From: Devosia litorisediminis | GTDB lineage: Bacteria > Pseudomonadota > Alphaproteobacteria > Rhizobiales > Devosiaceae | Assembly: GCF_018334155.1 (NCBI RefSeq) | Contig: NZ_JAGXTP010000002.1 | Span: forward strand, 62,001 to 126,000 | Length of the DNA stretch: 64,000 nt | Direction: 5' to 3' | Shown: positions 52,898 through 60,536 of the stretch, one piece after another | Layout: each line of letters starts with the position of its first letter | Position numbering within the stretch: position 1 is the first letter of the stretch | Position numbers and translations under genes: made by a program | The notes under the pieces: generated by a model | Told to the model about the DNA's origin: nothing | What the model saw: only the letters and a program-made list of their open reading frames with translations | Database searches by the model: none

Positions 52898-52919
52898 GAT
52901 ATAAACTTATCTTTATATC
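52898..52919. promoter_or_regulatory. SahR/ArsR-type operator palindrome upstream of ahcY
   Basis: GATATAAA-N6-TTTATATC, a 22-bp perfect inverted repeat with a CTTATC spacer, begins 88 bases before the ahcY start. The ATATAAA/TTTATAT halves are those of ArsR-family S-adenosylhomocysteine/methionine regulators (SahR type) in proteobacteria as I remember them. The regulator gene is not in the window. Confidence 0.55.
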
Positions 52920-52985
52920 TCCGGTTGATCCTGTGAGCCGCCTTGCGTATAGCTTTGCCAACGCTACACCTCCCGGAGTCCACCC

Positions 52986-54386
52986 ATGACAAAATTCACC
53001 GATTACGCGGTTAGAGACATTTCGCTGGCCGATTACGGCCGCAAGGAACTCGACATCGCTGAAGTCGAAATGCCCGGCCTGATGGCTATCCGCGAGGAAT
53101 ATGCTGCGGCCCAGCCTCTCAAGGGCGCGCGCATTGCCGGCTCGCTGCACATGACCATCCAGACCGCCGTTCTCATCGAGACGCTGGTCGCGCTGGGCGC
53201 CGAAGTGCGCTGGGTCAGCTGCAACATCTTCTCGACCCAGGATCATGCTGCTGCAGCCATCGCCGCCGCCGGCATTCCCGTGTTCGCTCACAAGGGTGAA
53301 ACGCTCGAAGAATATTGGGCTTTCACCGATCGCATGATGGACTGGTCCGATGGCCAGACCCCCAACATGATCCTCGATGATGGTGGCGACGCCACCATGT
53401 ACATCCTCAATGGTGCCAAGGCCGAGATCGACCCCTCCTTCCTTGAAAAGCCCACCAATGAAGAAGAAGAAATCTTCTTTGCCACCATCAAGCGTCGTCT
53501 GGCCTCGAGCCCTGGCTTCTTCTCGCGCATCCGCGACGCCATCCGCGGCGTCTCCGAAGAGACCACCACGGGCGTGATGCGTCTGTATCAGCTGCACGCC
53601 AAGGGCGAGCTGCCGTTCCCTGCCATCAACGTCAATGACTCGGTAACCAAGTCCAAGTTCGACAATAAGTACGGCACCCGTGAATCCCTGGTCGATGCCA
53701 TCCGTCGCGGCACCGATGTCATGCTGGCCGGCAAGGTCGCCATTGTTTGCGGCTTTGGCGATGTGGGTAAGGGCTCGGCAGAATCGCTGCGTGGCGCTGG
53801 CGCCCGCGTGCTGGTCACCGAAGTCGACCCGATCTGCGCCCTGCAGGCTGCCATGGAAGGCTTTGAGGTCGTGACCCTGGCCGATGCCGCTCATCGCGCC
53901 GACGTCGTTGTCACGGCCACTGGCAACCGCGACGTGCTCATGGTCGATGACATGCGCAAGCTCAAGGACATGGCCATCGTCTGCAATATCGGCCACTTCG
54001 ACAACGAGATCGACGTGCTCGGCCTGCGCAACTTCAAGTGGACCAATGTGAAGCCACAGGTCGACCTGATTGAAAAGCCCGATGGCAAGCGCCTGCTGCT
54101 GCTCTCGGAAGGCCGTCTGGTCAATTTGGGCAATGCCACCGGTCATCCGAGCTTTGTGATGAGCGCTTCCTTCGCCAACCAGACCCTGGCCCAGATCGAA
54201 CTGTGGACCAATGGCGAGAACCTCGAGAAGAAAGTGCACGTCCTGCCCAAGCATCTTGATGAGAAGGTTGCCGAGTTGCACCTGGCAAAGCTGGGCGCGA
54301 CGCTGACCAAGCTGACCAAGACCCAGGCCGACTATATCGGCGTGAGCACCGAAGGCCCCTTCAAGTCGGGCGAATACCGCTACTAA
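52986..54386 (+). CDS. ahcY: Adenosylhomocysteinase
   Basis: 466 residues, full length. It splits S-adenosylhomocysteine into adenosine and homocysteine, relieving inhibition of methyltransferases. The N-terminal substrate domain ([25 protein letters not shown]), the NAD loop [32 protein letters not shown] and the C-terminal [32 protein letters not shown] tail are intact; an insert of about 40 residues is as in other bacterial enzymes. A strong operator lies upstream and a terminator downstream, making it a single-gene unit. Confidence 0.96.
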   Translation: MTKFTDYAVRDISLADYGRKELDIAEVEMPGLMAIREEYAAAQPLKGARIAGSLHMTIQTAVLIETLVALGAEVRWVSCNIFSTQDHAAAAIAAAGIPVFAHKGETLEEYWAFTDRMMDWSDGQTPNMILDDGGDATMYILNGAKAEIDPSFLEKPTNEEEEIFFATIKRRLASSPGFFSRIRDAIRGVSEETTTGVMRLYQLHAKGELPFPAINVNDSVTKSKFDNKYGTRESLVDAIRRGTDVMLAGKVAIVCGFGDVGKGSAESLRGAGARVLVTEVDPICALQAAMEGFEVVTLADAAHRADVVVTATGNRDVLMVDDMRKLKDMAIVCNIGHFDNEIDVLGLRNFKWTNVKPQVDLIEKPDGKRLLLLSEGRLVNLGNATGHPSFVMSASFANQTLAQIELWTNGENLEKKVHVLPKHLDEKVAELHLAKLGATLTKLTKTQADYIGVSTEGPFKSGEYRY

Positions 54387-54412
54387 GCGTTCCGCTCGAG
54401 CGATCCAACATG

Positions 54413-54444
54413 ATGCCCGCAGCGTTGCGCTGCGGGCATTTTTT
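54413..54444 (+). terminator. Rho-independent terminator of ahcY
   Basis: ATGCCCGCAGC (54413-54423) pairs with GCTGCGGGCAT (54429-54439) over a 5-base loop, followed by a T-run. It ends the ahcY transcript. Confidence 0.93.
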
Positions 54445-54705
54445 GTGCTTTTGGATGTTCCTGTTTCGTTTCAGGTCAAGCCCCGATATCGACAGTTTGC
54501 CTGCCATGCTTGGCCATTAAGACTCTTTTAGGCGATTCGACGGACCGCTATGGTCAGGGTGATTCGGCTGCTGGGGGACACGCAGCCGGTTCGGAGCTGG
54601 CAAAGATCTTTTTGGGTCGCGTATGCCGTTCTGTTTGAGTGACTGCGTACCGGCTCTTTGCGGCGCCGGCCTGGCAACCAACATCTTTGACCTAGAGGGC
54701 AGCGC

Positions 54706-57165
54706 ATGGCGCCGGATCACTTCCGGAAGCATTGGGGATTCGCGGTAATCGCGGCAGCCCCTCTTACTCTGTTGACGGCGGTCCCCGCTCTCGCACAGGG
54801 AACCCAGGTGGCAAGCTTCGCCGGTGCAGCTCCAATCGCGATCGCCGCTGGCGCAGGGGCTTTTGCCCTGCTGTCCATGGCCGTCATCCGCACCATGCTG
54901 GCCGACGGCAAGGCCGCCCGTCAAAAGGCCGCCGAACAGATCGCCGGGCTGCGCGCCCTGGTCGACGAATATGAAGCCCTGCTCTCCGGCACCCGCGAAG
55001 TCACGGTCCTGTGGACAGATGATGGCGCGCCCAAACTGCTCGGACAGGCCGCCGCGGTGCTGCCCGTCGGGCGTCAGCCCGAAAGCGTACTCAATTTCCA
55101 GAGCTGGCTGCATGATGCCGATGCCGATCGGCTGGCGCGCCTGCTCGAAGACCTGCGCGTGCACGGACACGCCTTTGCCGTCAGTCTGAACGCGCTGGAC
55201 GGGCGGCTGGTACGTGCCAATGGCTGGGTGCTCGGTGGCGGTACCGCCATGCGGCTACGCCCCGCCTTCATGCAGCCCGACACTGATCCCAATCTGACCG
55301 CCGCGGCTGTCGCCACCAGCGCCGATCTGACCAGCGTGCGCGCCATTCTCGCAACGCTCACCAAGCCGGCTTTTGCCCGCGATGGCCATGATCGCCTGAT
55401 CTATGCCAACCGGCCTTATCTCGAACTGGCCCGCGCACTGGGCAAGACCGGCAGCGAAACCGCGCCACCTGAACTGCTCGATCCCGATCAGTTGCGCCAG
55501 CACCTGCAGGCCTGCGAGGCGGACGAAGAACCCGCTAAGCTCTCGGTCGCCTGGCGCGGCCAGGGCGCCTTCGAGCTGGTCGAATTCCCCGTTTCGGGCG
55601 GGCGCGCCGGCATGCTGCGTCCCATCGAGGATCAAGACGTTAATACCGGCGATGACGCCGTCGCGCACATCACCGGTATCATCGATACGCTGGCCACCCC
55701 GATTGCCATCTTCAATGCCAAGCGCGAGCTGATCCAGTTCAATCAGGCCTATGCCGGGCTGTGGGGCCTGTCCGAAAAGTTCCTGACGCTGGGCCTCGAT
55801 GAGCGCGCCATTCTCGACAAGCTGCGCACCGAAGGCATGCTGCCCGCGCAGGTGAACTACCACAAATGGCGCGACGAGCATCTCAAGGCCTATAGCCGCA
55901 CCGAACCGTTTGAAGACGAGCCCTGGCACCTGCCCGATGGCCGCACCATCAAGGTGATCTCGGCCCCCGCGGGCGCCACCGGTGGCGTGATCTACGTCTT
56001 TGACGACATCACCGAGCGCCTCAAGCTGGAATCGACCAACAAGGCCTTCTCCAATGTGCAGCGCGAGACCATCAACTCGCTCTCGGAGGCCGTGGCCGTG
56101 TTCGGCACCAATGGCCGGCTGACACTGTCCAATCCGCGCTTGTCCGCGCTGTGGAAACTGCCCACCAATGAGCTGGGCCAGAACCCCCATATCGACCAGA
56201 TCGCCGAGGCCAGTGGCCGGGCCATTCCCGAAGATGGTGCCAGTATATGGCGTGATCTCAAGCGGGGGATTATCGATCTCAATCCGACCCGCTCGGACCA
56301 GACCGGGCGCATCAATCGCTCCGATGGCCGCCTGCTCGACTATGCCATCACGCGGCTGCCCGACGGGCAAACCATGATGACCTTTCTCGATGTCACCGAA
56401 AGCGCCAGCTACTCAAAAGTGCTCAAGGAGCGCAATGACGCCCTAGTCGCCGCCGACGTGCTCAAGGATGCCTTTGTCGAAAACGTCTCCTACGAACTGC
56501 GCTCACCCCTGACCAACATTATCGGCTTTGCCGAAATGCTGGCCAGCGATGCCGGCCCGCTCAATGAACGTCAGAAATCCTATATCGATTACATCCGCGC
56601 CTCTTCGGTGACGCTGGGTGTGCTGATCGACAATATTCTGGACCTCGCCTCGGTCGATGCCGGCATTGCCGAACTACGGCCCGAACAGCTCGACGTGCAC
56701 AAGCTGGTCGAGAAGGCCCGCGCCGGTCTGTCGGCCAGCTTCCCCGAAATCTCGGGCGAAAAGCCGATCAATCTGGTGGTCGACATCGACCCCGCACTGC
56801 CCCCCTTCATTGCCGATGGCACCCGCATCGTGCAGGTGCTTTATAACCTGCTCTCCAACGCGGCACGCTTCTCCCCGCCCGGCGGCGAGATCAAGCTGAC
56901 CATCGCCCATCGTGGCGAGCGCATGCTGTTTGTCATCGAGGATGAAGGCCCCGGCCTGACCGACGAGATGAAATCGGCCATCCTGACCCGGCTCGACAAC
57001 CCCGGCGGCGGACGCCAGCGTGGGGCAGGGTTGGGGCTGGCCATCGTCAAGACCTTCGTCAACCTGCATGGCGGCACCATCAGCGCCGAGCGCCGCGAAC
57101 CGCGCGGCTCCAAGATCATCGTCAACCTGCCGCGGGACAGCGCCATGGCCGCTGTTGCTGAATAA
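54706..57165 (+). CDS. divL: DivL-type atypical sensor kinase (tyrosine in the H-box)
   Basis: 819 residues. An N-terminal membrane part (two segments, about 10-30 and 40-62) precedes at least two PAS-like domains (about 220-330, 340-460 and 465-570). The dimerisation region reads NVSYELRSPLTNI, with Tyr596 where kinases have His; this is the hallmark of DivL. The ATP-binding domain is otherwise complete (NLLSNAARFSPPGG, EDEGPGL, GAGLGLAIVKTFVNLHGG). DivL controls CckA and hence CtrA phosphorylation in the cell cycle. It is followed by tsaE with a one-base overlap. Confidence 0.9.
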   Translation: MAPDHFRKHWGFAVIAAAPLTLLTAVPALAQGTQVASFAGAAPIAIAAGAGAFALLSMAVIRTMLADGKAARQKAAEQIAGLRALVDEYEALLSGTREVTVLWTDDGAPKLLGQAAAVLPVGRQPESVLNFQSWLHDADADRLARLLEDLRVHGHAFAVSLNALDGRLVRANGWVLGGGTAMRLRPAFMQPDTDPNLTAAAVATSADLTSVRAILATLTKPAFARDGHDRLIYANRPYLELARALGKTGSETAPPELLDPDQLRQHLQACEADEEPAKLSVAWRGQGAFELVEFPVSGGRAGMLRPIEDQDVNTGDDAVAHITGIIDTLATPIAIFNAKRELIQFNQAYAGLWGLSEKFLTLGLDERAILDKLRTEGMLPAQVNYHKWRDEHLKAYSRTEPFEDEPWHLPDGRTIKVISAPAGATGGVIYVFDDITERLKLESTNKAFSNVQRETINSLSEAVAVFGTNGRLTLSNPRLSALWKLPTNELGQNPHIDQIAEASGRAIPEDGASIWRDLKRGIIDLNPTRSDQTGRINRSDGRLLDYAITRLPDGQTMMTFLDVTESASYSKVLKERNDALVAADVLKDAFVENVSYELRSPLTNIIGFAEMLASDAGPLNERQKSYIDYIRASSVTLGVLIDNILDLASVDAGIAELRPEQLDVHKLVEKARAGLSASFPEISGEKPINLVVDIDPALPPFIADGTRIVQVLYNLLSNAARFSPPGGEIKLTIAHRGERMLFVIEDEGPGLTDEMKSAILTRLDNPGGGRQRGAGLGLAIVKTFVNLHGGTISAERREPRGSKIIVNLPRDSAMAAVAE

Positions 57166-57587
57166 TGCCCGGGCTGTTCCTGCCCGATGACGACGCCACC
57201 GCTGCGCTGGGCGCAGCCCTGGCCGAGGAACTCCAGCCCGGCGATGTCGTATTGCTTGAGGGCGATCTCGGCGCCGGCAAGACCGCGCTGGCGCGCGCCA
57301 TTATCCGCGCGCTGGCAGGCGATCCGGCGCTTGATGTACCTTCACCCACCTTTGCGCTGGTGCAGCCCTATGACACGCCCAAGGCGCCCGTATTGCATGC
57401 CGATCTCTATCGGCTGGGCGATCCGCGCGAGGTCGACGAACTGGGGCTGAGCGACAATCCGGCCGCCATCGTGCTGGTGGAATGGGCCGAGCGCAGCCCT
57501 GAAATCACCGACGCTGCCACGCTGGTGGTCAGCCTTGCCATCCCGCCCGGCGGCGATGGTCGCAGCGCCACGCTGACCCACCGCTAG
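57165..57587 (+). CDS. tsaE: tRNA threonylcarbamoyladenosine biosynthesis ATPase
   Basis: 140 residues. A P-loop (GDLGAGKT, 33-40) and Walker B-like region with ADLYRL define TsaE. It is the ATPase that drives the TsaD/TsaB complex, which makes t6A at position 37 of ANN-decoding tRNAs. Its ATG overlaps the stop of divL (TAATG), as in many alphaproteobacteria. The 3' end overlaps the convergent DUF1206 gene by four bases. Confidence 0.93.
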   Translation: MPGLFLPDDDATAALGAALAEELQPGDVVLLEGDLGAGKTALARAIIRALAGDPALDVPSPTFALVQPYDTPKAPVLHADLYRLGDPREVDELGLSDNPAAIVLVEWAERSPEITDAATLVVSLAIPPGGDGRSATLTHR

Positions 57588-58402
57588 AGCGGCGAGGCCG
57601 CGCGCACATCGCCCATATCGGGCGCATCGACATGCCGATACAGCCCCTGAATGACGCCATAGGCGCCAAAAGCCGCCAGCCCCAGCGCGCCAAGGCCATA
57701 GAGCCAGGCGCCGAAGGGCAGGCGGCGCACATAATCGAGCGCGTCGGCCGTGCCGCCTGCCTGTTCAGCCGAAACGGTGAAGGCGGCGTAGAGCACAAAG
57801 CCGCCAATAATGGCAAACACCGCGCCGCGCGCCATCAGCCCGAAGGCGCAGATGCGATCCAGCCACGGCCCATGCCCGGAGGGCAGGCTCAGATGCTTGC
57901 GATAACCGCCCGTGGCGCCATACCAGAACTGCGCACCGGCAAAGCCGATCACCCCGGCGCCCACGGCGCCCAGCAGATAGGGCCCGAAGGGCTGCTGCAG
58001 CAACCAGGCCGAGGCGGTCTCCTCGCCATTGCCGCCACCCTCGCCGCCCCCCATGGCCAAGGCCATGCGGGCTGCGGTGAACATCAGGAACAGATTGGCC
58101 ACTGCGCTGATCAACTGCCCCGCACGTGTCGCCCAGTCATTGAGGTCATGATCGCGATCATCGGCATTGAGCAGGCTCTGCGCCAGCTTCCACAGCACAT
58201 AGCCCAGCAGCCCCACCGCCACCAGCGCCAGCAGTACCCGTCCGAAGGGCAGACCCAACAGGCTTGAGAGCGCATCCGAGGAGCCCTCGGCATCCTCGCC
58301 ACCCCAGATGGCCGAGCTCAGCGCCAGCCCGCCCAGCAGCAGGTAAACGACGCCGCGCGCGATGTAGCCGGCGCGGGCAAGGGTCTCGAATGAATTATCC
58401 AT
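57584..58402 (-). CDS. DUF1206 membrane protein
   Basis: 272 residues with six membrane segments as three repeated two-helix units: LARAGYIARGVVYLLLGGLAL, GLMARGAVFAIIGGFVLYAAF and related middle parts. The repeated A-R-G-x-V motif is the DUF1206 signature. ATG at 58402 follows AGGAGC; a much longer reading frame upstream lacks a site and is rejected. Function is unknown in the family. Convergent with tsaE. Confidence 0.85.
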   Translation of the reverse strand: MDNSFETLARAGYIARGVVYLLLGGLALSSAIWGGEDAEGSSDALSSLLGLPFGRVLLALVAVGLLGYVLWKLAQSLLNADDRDHDLNDWATRAGQLISAVANLFLMFTAARMALAMGGGEGGGNGEETASAWLLQQPFGPYLLGAVGAGVIGFAGAQFWYGATGGYRKHLSLPSGHGPWLDRICAFGLMARGAVFAIIGGFVLYAAFTVSAEQAGGTADALDYVRRLPFGAWLYGLGALGLAAFGAYGVIQGLYRHVDAPDMGDVRAASPL

Positions 58403-59149
58403 GGTGACGCTCCTGTGTGCACAGCAACGAGACAGGACGCGCCTGCGTTCCCGCCAGCCGGTGCAAAGCCCGCGACAAAGCCCCGGCCCGCCGCGCTGGC
58501 GTCCGGTTTTCCCGAGGCGACGCTGCGTGGGCGAGGGCTTCCTCGCGCGGGTCGTCCGCAGCACAAAAGGTGAGGTCACGCCTCGCCCACACGCCGGGTG
58601 TGGCGCACCGCGCACGCATGGGGCGGGCTTATCATCAAGGATCGCCCATCGCCGCAAAGGCCCCTGTTTGCTGACGCTCCCCACCGCGCCTGGCGAGAGG
58701 GGAAGTCGGGCCCGTCAAGATCACGCAGCGCAACAGCACCGCATGGCGGTCATTTCAGCCCGCTGCCCACCCTTGGAACAGCAGACCCCATCCGGCACGG
58801 TCCGGCAGACGGCGACCCGTTCTGCCACCCGGCCCCCACTGGCATCACTCGTCATGATCGCGTCCTGCCAGCGGGATGGCGCCATTATGGGCGCGCGGGC
58901 GAGGGCGGGGATAAATCGGGGCAAATCCGTTCAAGCCGATGAACGCCGCGCCGCCATTTCTGACGGCCTTTTGGGGGCTGTATGAACGGATGTGGACGTT
59001 GATGAACGGATTTGCGCTGGCTGATTGGCTGTCTTGAGGCACCGCGACAGGGCTATCGGCTGACAGACTGTGCACATCGAGCGGCACTGGCGCGCGCAAC
59101 AGGGCGCATGTCGCGGTGATCGCCCTGGTCCGGCGCGCGCGGAAAGATT
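58403..59149. other. Gene-poor GC-rich spacer
   Basis: About 750 bases without a supportable gene. Open frames here have no ribosome site or family resemblance. It holds a 13-bp inverted repeat (58921-59015) and a directly repeated TGAACGGAT motif. The rest looks like degraded or non-coding DNA. Confidence 0.55.
58921..59015. repeat. 13-bp perfect inverted repeat with extra half-site
   Basis: GCAAATCCGTTCA (58921-58933) pairs exactly with TGAACGGATTTGC (59003-59015). A third TGAACGGAT copy lies at 58983-58991, giving a TGAACGGAT pair spaced 20 bases apart on the same strand. It lies about 135 bases before the end of the osmC gene and may be a regulatory site or an element remnant. Confidence 0.65.
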
Positions 59150-59551
59150 TCAGCCCCGACGCACCACGCCACTCAGGACGACGCTTTCGGCCAGCGTGTT
59201 GGAGATGGTGCCATATTTGCGCACATTGGTGTGCAGCAATTCAAGCCGATGATCGCTCTCATCGGTGTCCACTACCAGCTCATAGGTGATGGCGGTCAGC
59301 TTGGGCGGGGCATCCTGGCGCTCGGCGCTCAGCGATACCGTTACGCTGGAAAACCCGAATTTCAGCGTCGGCGCCGAGCGTTCCACGCCCTTGATCATGC
59401 AGGCGGCCAGAGAGGCCAGCAGCAGCTCCACCGGATTGAGCGCATCGTCCCGCCCCGCCAGCGAAGTATCGAGCACCACCAACCCCTCACGCACCCCGGC
59501 ATGACTGCCGTGCTCGTCATCGCGGCGGGCGGTGATGGTGTAGGTGCGCAT
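59150..59551 (-). CDS. OsmC family protein
   Basis: 133 residues. The OsmC fold is visible from the N-terminal MRTYTITARRDDEHGSHAGV to the central NPVELLLASLAACMIKGVERSA with one active-site Cys (Cys in LAACM). The second conserved cysteine is not seen at its usual C-terminal position, so peroxidase activity is uncertain. OsmC/Ohr proteins remove organic peroxides. ATG at 59551 follows GGGAG. Confidence 0.83.
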   Translation of the reverse strand: MRTYTITARRDDEHGSHAGVREGLVVLDTSLAGRDDALNPVELLLASLAACMIKGVERSAPTLKFGFSSVTVSLSAERQDAPPKLTAITYELVVDTDESDHRLELLHTNVRKYGTISNTLAESVVLSGVVRRG

Positions 59552-59648
59552 GGTGTGGGTCTCCCGGATTGTTGGGGGAGTGTAACGGGGATTGCGGGGG
59601 CGGGCTTTGATTGAGCGCAAGTTTGGGGGCGTTGCGTTCACCGCAGTC

Positions 59649-59794
59649 GTCTCCCTCCCCCTTGTGGGGAGGGATCAAGGGTGGGGGTAGGCCGCACACG
59701 CAGAAATGCGGCAGCAAACCCCACCTCGCTCGATAACGGCGTTAGCCTTGGCCAACGCCTATCTCATTTCCCTCCCCACAAGGGGGAGGGAGAC
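59649..59794. repeat. 26-bp perfect inverted repeat element
   Basis: The 26 bases at 59649-59674 (core TCCCTCCCCCTTGTGGGGAG) pair exactly with those at 59769-59794 (core CTCCCCACAAGGGGGAGGGA), 94 bases apart. Each half is itself hairpin-forming. It lies just before the GIY-YIG unit. Similar CTCCC...GGGAG blocks are common intergenic repeats in alphaproteobacteria. Confidence 0.85.
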
Positions 59795-59851
59795 TCAGGC
59801 TGCGCGCCCGAAGCAGCGCTAGCCTCAGGGTCTTGTCAGAGGCCCCCACGT

Positions 59852-59880
59852 CCACCGCGCGTCACCCTCGGGCTTGACCC
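59852..59880 (+). repeat. Left inverted repeat of the GIY-YIG unit
   Basis: 29 bases, containing GTCACCCTCGGGCTTGACCC at 59861-59880, the exact reverse complement of 60205-60233. Confidence 0.9.
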
Positions 59881-59908
59881 CAGGGCGTTGCACTTTCAAG
59901 CTTTGCCC

Positions 59909-60196
59909 ATGGGCGGCTACACCTACATTCTCGCAGACATGCGCCGGGGGCGGACCTATATCGGCGTCACCAATGACTTGGTGCGCCGGGTCTATGAGCA
60001 CCGCGAGGGGCTGGTGGAGGGCTATACCAAAAAGCGCAACATCAAGCGGCTGGTCTATTTCGAGAGCCACGACGACATTACCGACGCCATCGCCCGCGAA
60101 AAAACGCTCAAGCGCTGGTATCGGCACTGGAAGGACGCCCTGATCGAAGAGCACAATCCCGACTGGCGCGATCTTTGGGACGAGATCATCAAGTGA
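59909..60196 (+). CDS. GIY-YIG family nuclease (COG2827 type)
   Basis: 95 residues. The N-terminus is MGGYTYILADMRRGRTYIGV, giving the paired YTYI ... TYIGVT motif (Tyr4/Tyr6 and Tyr17), with TNDLVRRVYEHREG carrying the catalytic Arg (26 or 27) and Glu64 in AREKTLKRW as the expected metal-binding residue. All key residues are present. The ATG at 59909 is chosen because a longer frame would translate the repeat. The reading frame stops just before the right inverted repeat. These small proteins are predicted to cut DNA; their role is mostly unknown. The gene is followed by a shortened copy of its own unit. Confidence 0.88.
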   Translation: MGGYTYILADMRRGRTYIGVTNDLVRRVYEHREGLVEGYTKKRNIKRLVYFESHDDITDAIAREKTLKRWYRHWKDALIEEHNPDWRDLWDEIIK

Positions 60197-60204
60197 AGCC
60201 CTTC

Positions 60205-60233
60205 GGGTCAAGCCCGAGGGTGACGCGCGGTGG
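60205..60233 (-). repeat. Right inverted repeat of the GIY-YIG unit
   Basis: 29 bases, GGGTCAAGCCCGAGGGTGAC at 60205-60224, exact reverse complement of 59852-59880. It begins 8 bases after the nuclease stop codon. Confidence 0.9.
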
Positions 60234-60351
60234 GGTGGCTGGTTTTGCGCAGGCGCAGAACTTGCCCGGGTGTGGCCGCCACTGCCGGGTGTGGAAGTGC
60301 GGCAGCGACGCGGACGCCAGCAATGCGCGCAAGCGTCTCCCCACCCCCGAT

Positions 60352-60528
60352 CGTCACCCTCGGGCTCGACCCGAGGGCGTTGCACTTTCAAGCTTTGCCC
60401 TGGCGCCGGACGGACCGCGAGAATGCCGCTGCCAGGACGCGCTGATCGAACAGGGCAATCCCGACTGGCGCGATCTTTGGGACGAGATCATCAAGTGAAG
60501 ACCCCTCGGGTCAAGCCCGAGGGTGACG
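60352..60528 (+). mobile_element. Internally deleted copy of the GIY-YIG unit (REPIN/MITE-like)
   Basis: 60352-60400 matches 59860-59908 at 47 of 49 bases, up to the exact base before the nuclease ATG. 60436-60498 matches the last 21 codons of the nuclease, 302 bases downstream of the original, and 60508-60528 repeats the right end. Between them 35 unrelated bases replace 225 bases of the gene. Both hairpins here are perfect (CCCTCGGG-5-CCCGAGGG). The two ends are 120-odd bases apart, which resembles two REP hairpins facing each other. Confidence 0.75.
60436..60498 (+). pseudogene. Remnant C-terminal end of a GIY-YIG nuclease
   Basis: The last 20 codons plus stop are kept (DALIEQGNPDWRDLWDEIIK), nearly identical to the intact gene's DALIEEHNPDWRDLWDEIIK. 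The N-terminal two-thirds with the GIY and YIG motifs is gone, so no nuclease can be made. Confidence 0.8.
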
Positions 60529-60536
60529 GCCGGCTG

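Larger units (their letters stand above)
59852..60233 (+). mobile_element. GIY-YIG unit with 29-bp perfect terminal inverted repeats
   Basis: The ends at 59852-59880 and 60205-60233 are exact reverse complements over 29 bases, with core GGGTCAAGCCCGAGGGTGAC in the right end. Inside is one gene, a GIY-YIG nuclease (59909-60196). Each end can also fold alone (a CCCTCGGG-type stem). The full unit is 382 bp. No target-site duplication is evident. Confidence 0.75.

Noticed and set aside
58403..58684. Upstream extension of the DUF1206 frame
   Set aside because: The ATG at 58402 has a strong ribosome site; the extra residues are Arg/Pro-rich and unlike the family.
59681..59908. N-terminal extension of the GIY-YIG frame
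   Set aside because: It would translate the inverted repeat and part of the neighbouring 26-bp repeat; the family starts at the ATG at 59909.
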